Shown here one piece after another: positions 58,173 through 63,578 of a stretch of DNA of 63,578 nucleotides. The notes under the pieces were generated by a model, which was not told where the DNA came from, did no database searches, and saw only the letters and a program-made list of their open reading frames with translations. Within the stretch, counting starts at the first letter, position 1; each line of letters starts with the position of its first letter. Origin of the DNA: Polaromonas sp. CF318 (lineage in GTDB: Bacteria; Pseudomonadota; Gammaproteobacteria; Burkholderiales; Burkholderiaceae_C); contig NZ_AKIV01000100.1 in assembly GCF_000282655.1 (NCBI RefSeq), forward strand, positions 1-63,578. Direction: 5' to 3'. The position numbers were made by a program, and so were the translations under genes.

Positions 58173-59087
58173 ATGACCCAATCCCTCAAAGTCGCCGTGA
58201 TGGGCGCAGGCGCCGTCGGTTGTTATTTCGGCGGCATGCTCGCGCGCGCCGGCCATGAGGTCGTGCTGGTCGCGCGGCCCCAGCATGTGCAGGCCATTGA
58301 GCGCGACGGCCTGCGCATGGAAACCCGCATGTTCGACGAGCATGTGCGCCTGGCCGCCAGCAGCGACCCGGCCGCCGTCCAGGGCGCCGACCTGGTGCTG
58401 TTCTGTGTCAAGTCCACCGACACCGAATCGGCCGGCGCGCTGATACGGCCGCATCTCAAGCCCGACACCCTGGTGCTGTGCCTGCAAAACGGCGTGGACA
58501 ATGCCGATCGCCTGCGCGCCGTACTGCCGCAGCATGCCGTGGCCGCCGCCGTGGTTTATGTCGCCACCGAAATGGCCGGCCCCGGCCACCTCAAGCACCA
58601 CGGCCGCGGCGACCTGGTGATCGAGCCTTCGGCCCTCGGCGAAACCGTGGCGCGAGCCCTGATTGCCGCCGGCGTGCCCACCGAGATTTCTGCCAATGTG
58701 CGTGGCGCGCTCTGGGCCAAGCTCATCCTCAACTGCGCCTACAACGCCGTCTCGGCCATTGCCCAGCTGCCTTATGGCAAGACGGTGCAGGGCGTGGGTG
58801 TGATCGATGTGATGCGCGACGTGGTCGCCGAATGCCTGGCGGTCGCCAAGGCCGAAGGCGTGCAGGTGGCCGGCGACGTGCACACCGCCGTGGAGAAGCT
58901 GGCCGGCAGCATGCCCAACCAGTACGCCTCCACCGCGCAGGACCTGGCGCGCGGCAAGCCCACCGAGATCGACTACCTCAACGGCCTGATCGTCAGGCGC
59001 GGCGAGGCGCTGGGCGTGGCCGTGCCCGCCAACCGGGTGCTCTGGGCCATGGTGAAGCTGCTCGAAGGAAAAGCGTCGGCAAGCTGA
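58173..59087 (+). CDS. panE: 2-Dehydropantoate 2-reductase (ketopantoate reductase) family protein
   Basis: 304 residues. The Rossmann motif is VAVMGAGAVGCYFGGMLARAG (7-27), with FCVKSTDTE (about 87-95), LQNGVDNAD (about 109-117) and the catalytic Lys in WAKLILNCAYNA (about 183-194). It would reduce ketopantoate to pantoate with NADPH in coenzyme A synthesis; paralogues with other substrates exist, so the symbol is tentative. It follows the LysR gene by 84 bases. Confidence 0.85.
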   Translation: MTQSLKVAVMGAGAVGCYFGGMLARAGHEVVLVARPQHVQAIERDGLRMETRMFDEHVRLAASSDPAAVQGADLVLFCVKSTDTESAGALIRPHLKPDTLVLCLQNGVDNADRLRAVLPQHAVAAAVVYVATEMAGPGHLKHHGRGDLVIEPSALGETVARALIAAGVPTEISANVRGALWAKLILNCAYNAVSAIAQLPYGKTVQGVGVIDVMRDVVAECLAVAKAEGVQVAGDVHTAVEKLAGSMPNQYASTAQDLARGKPTEIDYLNGLIVRRGEALGVAVPANRVLWAMVKLLEGKASAS

Positions 59088-59170
59088 CCCATCCGACCGG
59101 ATTTTTCCTTGTAGACACAGCTTGATGAATGACTCCTTCCCCCAGAGGGGAGGGGGCAAGAGAAATGGCA

Positions 59171-59225
59171 AGGGCAGGGCGCAGGCGTCACAAACCGGCG
59201 GCGTCAATCGTCATAGAGGCAGGTG
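59171..59225. repeat. REP-like repeat, copy 1
   Basis: A 55-base unit beginning AGGGCAGGGCGC and containing GTCACAAACCGGCGGCG, about 87% identical to 60066-60120. It lies 84 bases after the panE-like stop. Confidence 0.65.
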
Positions 59226-59286
59226 GTACTCAAATGAGCACCGCCACCTCCACCTCTAGCTCCACCCTGGACCAGAAAGTACACCC

Positions 59287-60039
59287 ATGAAAATCGTCGT
59301 CATCGGAGGCTCAGGCCTCATCGGATCCAAACTCGTCAACATCCTTCGCCAGCGCGGCCACGAGGCCATCGCCGCATCGCCGGCATCCGGCGTCAACACC
59401 CTCACCGGCCAGGGGCTGGCGGAAGTCCTTGCGGGCACCCAGGTGGTCGTTGACGTGGCCAATTCGCCCTCGTTTGAAGACAAGGCCGTGCTGGAATTTT
59501 TTGAAACCTCGGGCCGCAACCTGCTCGCGGCCGAAGCGGCCGCCGGTGTCACGCACCATATCGCTCTCTCCGTCGTGGGTACCGACAAGCTGGTGGAAAG
59601 CGGTTATTTCCGCGGCAAGATCGCCCAGGAAAAAATCATCAGGGCCAGCAGCATCCCTTACACCATCGTGCACTCCACCCAGTTCATGGAGTTCCTGGGC
59701 GGCATCGCGCAGTCGGGCACCGAAGGGCAGACGGTGCGGCTGTCACCGGCCTTTGTGCAACCCATTGCGTCGGACGACGTGGCCGCCGCGATGGCCGATT
59801 TCACGCTGGGCGCGCCGGTCAACGGCACGGTCGAGATCGCCGGCCCGGAAAAGGTTCGCCTGTCCGACCTCGTCCAGCGCTTCCTGAGCGCAAGCAATGA
59901 CCCGCGCAAGGTCGTCGCCGACCCGCAGGCGCGCTACTTCGGCGCCGCGCTCAAGGACGACACCCTGGTGCCCGTTGGCAAGGCGCGCCTGGGCGGCATG
60001 ACTTTCGAGGACTGGTTCAAATCCCAGCCCGCGAAATAA
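59287..60039 (+). CDS. NmrA/SDR-like NAD(P)-binding protein
   Basis: 250 residues. The dinucleotide motif is IVVIGGSGLIGSKLVNILRQRG (3-24), then VVDVANSPSFED (about 54-65) and HIALSVVGTDKL (about 96-107), typical of atypical SDRs of the NmrA/NAD(P)H-binding type. There is no canonical YxxxK. It lies between two REP-like repeats and before a cupin gene. Function not known; redox-sensing or quinone-related roles occur in the family. Confidence 0.85.
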   Translation: MKIVVIGGSGLIGSKLVNILRQRGHEAIAASPASGVNTLTGQGLAEVLAGTQVVVDVANSPSFEDKAVLEFFETSGRNLLAAEAAAGVTHHIALSVVGTDKLVESGYFRGKIAQEKIIRASSIPYTIVHSTQFMEFLGGIAQSGTEGQTVRLSPAFVQPIASDDVAAAMADFTLGAPVNGTVEIAGPEKVRLSDLVQRFLSASNDPRKVVADPQARYFGAALKDDTLVPVGKARLGGMTFEDWFKSQPAK

Positions 60040-60065
60040 GGAGCAAGAGGCAGGAGGCACGAGTG

Positions 60066-60120
60066 AGGGCAGGGCGCCGGTGTCACAAACCGGCGGCGCC
60101 AATCGTCATCAGGACAGGTG
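60066..60120. repeat. REP-like repeat, copy 2
   Basis: This copy shows the intact symmetry GCCGGT-GTCACAA-ACCGGC with GGCGCC outside it. It begins 27 bases after the NmrA-like stop. Copy 1 (59171-59225) has lost some of the pairing by base changes. Confidence 0.65.
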
Positions 60121-60165
60121 CGCCTCAATCCCGAGCCACCCCCGCAACCCTGTGAAGAAGCCATC

Positions 60166-60570
60166 ATGAACAAGACCTGTGTTTCCCTGTTTCTCGCAAG
60201 CGCCGCCTTGCTCGCCCAGCCCGCCATGGCCGCCGGCCCCGAGGGCGTGACCGTCAAGCCGGTCATGGCCAAGGACCTGTCCGATCTTCCTGGCAAGGAA
60301 GGCCTGATGATCACGGTGGACTACGCCCCGGGCGCCGCCGACCCGGTGCATCGCCATCACGCGCATGCCTTTGTCTATGTGCTCGAAGGCGCCATCGTGA
60401 TGCAGGTCAAGGGCGGCAAGGAGGTCACCTTGACGGCCGGCCAGAGCTTTTATGAAGGCCCCAACGACATCCACACCGTGGGCCGCAATGCCAGCGCCAC
60501 GCTGCCGGCAAAGTTCCTGGTCCTGCTGCTCAAGAAGAAAAAAGCCGAGGTGCTGGAGCTGCTGAAGTAA
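60166..60570 (+). CDS. Exported cupin-domain protein
   Basis: 134 residues. A signal peptide (MNKTCVSLFLASAALLAQPAMA) is followed by one cupin barrel with metal ligands in HRHHAHAFVYVLEG (about 64-77) and a second motif GQSFYEGPNDIHTVG (about 93-107). It ends in a Lys-rich tail. The ATG at 60166 starts the signal peptide. It is probably periplasmic. Substrate unknown. Confidence 0.87.
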   Translation: MNKTCVSLFLASAALLAQPAMAAGPEGVTVKPVMAKDLSDLPGKEGLMITVDYAPGAADPVHRHHAHAFVYVLEGAIVMQVKGGKEVTLTAGQSFYEGPNDIHTVGRNASATLPAKFLVLLLKKKKAEVLELLK

Positions 60571-60617
60571 GCACCAAAATGTTGAGCCAGCCCCGACCGG
60601 TGCACGCATTTGGGGCA
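60571..60617 (+). promoter_or_regulatory. Two NtrC-like enhancer sites
   Basis: GCACC-AAAA-TGTTG (60571-60584) matches 9 of 13 positions of TGCACC-N4-TGGTGCA. TGCACG-CATT-TGGGGCA (60601-60617) matches 11 of 13. They lie about 65-110 bases before the sigma-54 -24 element, the usual enhancer distance. Confidence 0.65.
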
Positions 60618-60679
60618 ATGCGCCCGGCATGCCGGCGCCTGCGGGGGCAAAAAAGCCGGTTTCAGGCCGCATTCCCGGC

Positions 60680-60694
60680 GGCACAGTAGTTGCT
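60680..60694 (+). promoter_or_regulatory. Sigma-54 (-24/-12) promoter
   Basis: GGCAC (60680-60684), AGTAG, TTGCT (60690-60694): an exact match to the GGCAC-N5-TTGCW core with GG-N10-GC spacing. It would start transcription near 60706, leaving a leader of about 160 bases before the formate/nitrite channel gene. Confidence 0.75.
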
Positions 60695-60721
60695 TTGAGT
60701 GATCCGCCCGGCTAATGACGG

Positions 60722-60755
60722 CCGGGCAAGGCGCGGCCCACAGGCCGTTGCCCGG
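60722..60755 (+). promoter_or_regulatory. Leader hairpin before the formate/nitrite channel gene
   Basis: CCGGGCAA (60722-60729) pairs with TTGCCCGG (60748-60755), with an inner GGCC/GGCC stem. It falls at the start of the predicted leader RNA, and T-rich runs follow at about 60795-60830. An attenuation or antitermination role is possible, but no ANTAR regulator is seen here. Confidence 0.4.
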
Positions 60756-60865
60756 CGGATCCATGGATAACGACGTCCACTTCCAGCCTCCCATTTTTTG
60801 GGGGCGCCTGGGGGTGGATTTTTTTTGGCCTTTTGCGGCCGCTCATTAAAAAACTCGAGGATGGT

Positions 60866-61678
60866 ATGGCTTATTTAGTGCCTTCAGAATTTGTGACCAA
60901 GATGGTGGACGCGGGGGAGTCCAAGATCTTCATGTCCACCCGCGACACCGTTATCCGGGCCTATATGGCTGGCGCCATCCTGGCCCTGGCGGCCTGGTTC
61001 GCCGTCACCATCAATGTGCAGACCGGCCAGCCCCTGCTGGGCGCCGTGCTGTTCCCGGTGGGTTTTGTCATGCTCTACCTGTTCGGCTTCGACCTGCTGA
61101 CCGGCGTGTTCGTGCTGTGCCCGCTGGCGCTGATCGACAAGCGCCCGGGCGTCACCGTCAAAGGCGTGCTGCGCAACTGGGGCTTGGTCTTTACCGGCAA
61201 CTTCCTGGGGGCGTTCACGGTGGCCGTGATGATGGCCATCTACGTCACCAACGGCTTCTCGACGGAGCCCAGCGCGGTGGGCAAGGCCATAGGCGTGGTG
61301 GGCGAGAACCGCACCCTGGGTTACCAGAAGTACGGCGCCAACGGCATGCTCACGCTTTTTGTGCGCGGCATGCTGTGCAACTGGATGGTGTCGGCCGGCG
61401 TGGTCGGCGCGATGATCTCCACCCAGGTCAGCGGCAAGGTGATCGCCATGTGGATGCCCATCATGCTGTTTTTCTACATGGTGTTCGAACACTCCATCGT
61501 GAACATGTTCCTGTTCCCTTCGGGCCTGCTGCTGGGCGCGCACTTCACCATCATGGACTACCTGATCTGGAACGAAATCCCCACGGTGCTGGGCAACCTG
61601 GTGGGCGGCCTGGCCTTCACCGGCTTGACGCTGTACGCGACCCACGTTAAAACCGGACCGAGCCGTTCCTTCAAATAA
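60866..61678 (+). CDS. Formate/nitrite transporter (FocA/NirC) family channel
   Basis: 270 residues with six hydrophobic segments and the FNT signatures GFDLLTGVFVLCPLALID (about 83-100) and a re-entrant, Asn/His-containing FYMVFEHSIVNMFLFPSG (about 205-222). The ATG at 60866 has a GAGG site; the frame to 60833 is rejected. The sigma-54/NtrC-type control region and the downstream PP2C-kinase gene favour nitrite over formate, which is an inference. Confidence 0.92.
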   Translation: MAYLVPSEFVTKMVDAGESKIFMSTRDTVIRAYMAGAILALAAWFAVTINVQTGQPLLGAVLFPVGFVMLYLFGFDLLTGVFVLCPLALIDKRPGVTVKGVLRNWGLVFTGNFLGAFTVAVMMAIYVTNGFSTEPSAVGKAIGVVGENRTLGYQKYGANGMLTLFVRGMLCNWMVSAGVVGAMISTQVSGKVIAMWMPIMLFFYMVFEHSIVNMFLFPSGLLLGAHFTIMDYLIWNEIPTVLGNLVGGLAFTGLTLYATHVKTGPSRSFK

Positions 61679-61693
61679 TCCGCCTCCAACACA

Positions 61694-61728
61694 AAAGCCC
61701 TCGCGCATGCAAGTTGCGCGAGGGCTTT
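61694..61728 (+). terminator. Strong hairpin between the channel gene and the kinase gene
   Basis: AAAGCCCTCGCGCA (61694-61707) pairs perfectly with TGCGCGAGGGCTTT (61715-61728). There is no long T run, and the next gene starts 14 bases later. It may act as an attenuator lowering kinase expression or protect the upstream mRNA. Confidence 0.7.
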
Positions 61729-61741
61729 GCCGCCACCCCCT

Positions 61742-63496
61742 ATGTCCCCTGAACTGAAGATATCGGCAGGCCAGTATTCGGACAAGGGCCGCAAGGAAAG
61801 CAACCAGGATTTCCACGGCATCTACGTGCCGCAGGAGCCGCAGCTCAGCGCCAAGGGCATCGCCATCGCGCTGGCCGACGGCATCAGCAGCAGCGCCGTC
61901 AGCGACGTGGCCAGCCAGTACGCCGTCACCGGTTTCCTGGAAGACTATTACTGCACCTCGGAAGCCTGGACGGTCAAGACATCGGCCGAGCGCATCCTGA
62001 GCGCCACCAATTCCTGGCTGCACGCGCAGACGCAAAAAAGTCCCTACCGCTACGACCAGGACAAAGGTTATGTGTGCACCTTGAGCGCCATGGTCATCAA
62101 GTCGGCCACCGCGCATATTTTTCATGTCGGTGACTCACGCATCTACCGCCTGCGCGGCAAGGCGCTGGAGCAACTGACCCGCGACCACCGCGTGTGGATT
62201 GCCCAGGGCCAGAGCTACCTGGGCCGCGCGCTGGGTTTCAAGCCCCAGCTGGAAATCGACTACCAGACCCAGCAGCTGGAGCAGGGCGACATCTTTTTGC
62301 TGGCCACCGACGGCGTGTACGACCATGTCGGCGAGCACGACATGGCCGCCATCATCCACCGCCATGCCGATGAGGCCGGCGGACTGGATGCGGCCGCGAA
62401 ATCCATTGTCGACAAGGCCTTTGAGCGCGGCAGCGCCGACAACCTCACGGCCCAGGTCGTGCGCGTCGATGCGCTGCCACGCCGCGAGGCCGGCGAGGTG
62501 CTGCAGCAGCTGTCAGGCCTGCCGCTGCCGCCCATGCTCGAGGCCAGGGCTCAGTTTGACGGCTACACCATCGTCCGGGAAGTGCAGGGCAGCAGCCGCA
62601 GCCATATCTACCTGGCCACCGACAACGACACGGGCGCGCTCGCCATCCTCAAGACGCCCTCCATAGATCTGGGCGGCGACCCGGTTTACCTTGAGCGCTT
62701 TTTGACCGAAGAGTGGATCGCCAGGCGCATCAACAGCGCCCATGTGCTCAAGCCCTATGTGCCGACCCGAAAACGCCACTACGTGTATGTGGCCACCGAA
62801 TACATAGACGGGCAAACGCTGGCCCAGTGGATGATCGACAACCCCCGGCCCGCGCTGGAGGCGGTGCGCGGCCTCATTGAGCAGATCGCCAAAGGCCTGC
62901 GCGCCTTCCACCGGCTCGAGATGCTGCACCAGGACTTGCGGCCCGAGAACATCATGATCGACGGCACGGGCACCGCCAAGATCATCGACTTCGGTTCAAC
63001 CCGTGTCGCCAGCCTTGTGGAGGCCGATACCCCTGGCGCGCCGGGCGGGCGGGACAACATCCTGGGCACGGCCCAGTATTCGGCGCCCGAGTATTTCCTG
63101 GGCGAGGGCGGCACCACGCGCTCCGACATCTTCTCGCTGGGCGTCATCACCTACCAGATGCTCACCGGGCGGCTGCCCTATGGCGCCGAAGTCGCCAAAA
63201 GCCGCACCCGCGCCGCGCAAAACCGGCTGCGCTACGACTCCGCGCTGCGCGACGACCGCGAGATCCCGGCCTGGATAGACGACGTGCTGCGCAAGGCCGT
63301 GCACCCCGACCCGGCCAGACGTTATGGCGAACTGTCGGAGTTTGTGTATGACCTGCGCCACCCCAACCGGGCTTTCCTGCACAAGACGCGGCAGCCCCTG
63401 CTGGAGCGAAACCCGCTGGCCTTCTGGCGAGGACTGGCCTTGGTCCTGGCCGCGGTCATTGTGGTGATGCTGGCCTTGAAATCGACGACGGGCTAA
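61742..63496 (+). CDS. Bifunctional PP2C-type phosphatase / Ser-Thr protein kinase
   Basis: 584 residues. The PP2C domain (about 5-245) has metal Asp in ESNQDF (19-24) and ADGISSS (45-51), then HVGDSR, LLATDGVYDHV and SADNLTAQ. The kinase domain (about 270-535) has the VAIK-type Lys in AILKTP, catalytic HQDLRPEN (Arg for the usual Lys), IIDFG and GTAQYSAPEY. A C-terminal membrane anchor (GLALVLAAVIVVMLAL) follows. The ATG at 61742 is chosen over a frame start at 61727. Similar fusions lie beside nirBD/nas genes in Pseudomonas (from memory). It probably tunes nitrite/nitrate uptake or assimilation. Confidence 0.9.
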   Translation: MSPELKISAGQYSDKGRKESNQDFHGIYVPQEPQLSAKGIAIALADGISSSAVSDVASQYAVTGFLEDYYCTSEAWTVKTSAERILSATNSWLHAQTQKSPYRYDQDKGYVCTLSAMVIKSATAHIFHVGDSRIYRLRGKALEQLTRDHRVWIAQGQSYLGRALGFKPQLEIDYQTQQLEQGDIFLLATDGVYDHVGEHDMAAIIHRHADEAGGLDAAAKSIVDKAFERGSADNLTAQVVRVDALPRREAGEVLQQLSGLPLPPMLEARAQFDGYTIVREVQGSSRSHIYLATDNDTGALAILKTPSIDLGGDPVYLERFLTEEWIARRINSAHVLKPYVPTRKRHYVYVATEYIDGQTLAQWMIDNPRPALEAVRGLIEQIAKGLRAFHRLEMLHQDLRPENIMIDGTGTAKIIDFGSTRVASLVEADTPGAPGGRDNILGTAQYSAPEYFLGEGGTTRSDIFSLGVITYQMLTGRLPYGAEVAKSRTRAAQNRLRYDSALRDDREIPAWIDDVLRKAVHPDPARRYGELSEFVYDLRHPNRAFLHKTRQPLLERNPLAFWRGLALVLAAVIVVMLALKSTTG

Positions 63497-63578
63497 TCCC
63501 GGAGCCGTTCACAAAACCCAGCGAAGCGGTCCTGGCCAGGCGCGCCGCCGCAGACAGTGCACCAGCACGGCAAGGCGG

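Noticed and set aside
57033..59207. 724-codon open frame antisense to the LysR and panE-like genes
   Set aside because: It is a His/Gly-rich translation without domains, mirrored from two conserved genes.

Overview
The window reads as a chromosomal segment of a beta-proteobacterium of the order Burkholderiales, most likely family Comamonadaceae (Polaromonas/Rhodoferax/Variovorax-like). This is inferred from the high GC content, the aerobic benzoyl-CoA (box) genes with a BoxR regulator, the exbB-exbD-lpxK-Trm112-kdsB-adk block, and intergenic repeats that look Comamonadaceae-like. No phage, integron, CRISPR array or complete insertion sequence is visible.

Layout. (1) 1-12.6 kb: an aromatic-acid module. 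On the minus strand run a stand-alone FMN flavodoxin, benzoate-CoA ligase, a periplasmic binding protein, an RhtB-type exporter, livHMGF and an EamA exporter cut by the window edge. On the plus strand run boxR-boxC-boxB. The two arms share one very compact divergent promoter at 8485-8532. boxA and boxD are not in the window. (2) 12.6-17.4 kb: two small DUF genes, a TRAP permease pair without its binding protein, tRNA-Pro(TGG), a single-domain response regulator, tRNA-Arg(TCT) and a glutathione transferase. (3) 17.4-26 kb: acyl-CoA catabolism. It holds a Crp/Fnr regulator, an APH-fold kinase and an acyl-CoA dehydrogenase resembling a split ACAD10/11, then an enoyl-CoA hydratase and a 3-hydroxyacyl-CoA dehydrogenase, followed by a FimV-like protein. 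(4) 26-35 kb: a D-2-hydroxyacid dehydrogenase, lexA with two SOS boxes, asparaginase, an M14 peptidase and the exbB-to-adk envelope operon.

(5) 35.5-46.2 kb: housekeeping genes xseA, sodB, a DUF192 gene, a Lys/Ala-rich exported protein, icd, clpS-clpA, cardiolipin synthase and sbcB. Between icd and clpS lies a 202-bp element with 31-bp perfect inverted ends. (6) 46.2-52.4 kb: a saccharopine-dehydrogenase-like gene divergent from an Lrp/AsnC regulator, a second GST, trhO, a PHB-depolymerase-family esterase preceded by a PhaR-like palindrome, an exported esterase and an EF-hand protein. (7) 52.5-60.6 kb: an exported repeat-rich protein divergent from an OmpR/EnvZ-type two-component pair, a beta-barrel protein, an F420-type oxidoreductase divergent from a LysR regulator, a ketopantoate-reductase-like gene, an NmrA-like gene between two REP-like repeats, and a cupin. 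(8) 60.6-63.5 kb: a formate/nitrite-type channel and a PP2C-phosphatase/Ser-Thr-kinase fusion behind what looks like a sigma-54 promoter with two NtrC-like enhancer sites. This is probably the start of a nitrate/nitrite assimilation cluster continuing beyond the window.

The most promising points are the shared-minus-10 box promoter with its flavodoxin-for-boxA question, the 202-bp palindromic element, the nitrogen-controlled transporter/kinase pair, the split kinase/dehydrogenase operon and the PhaR-like operator.
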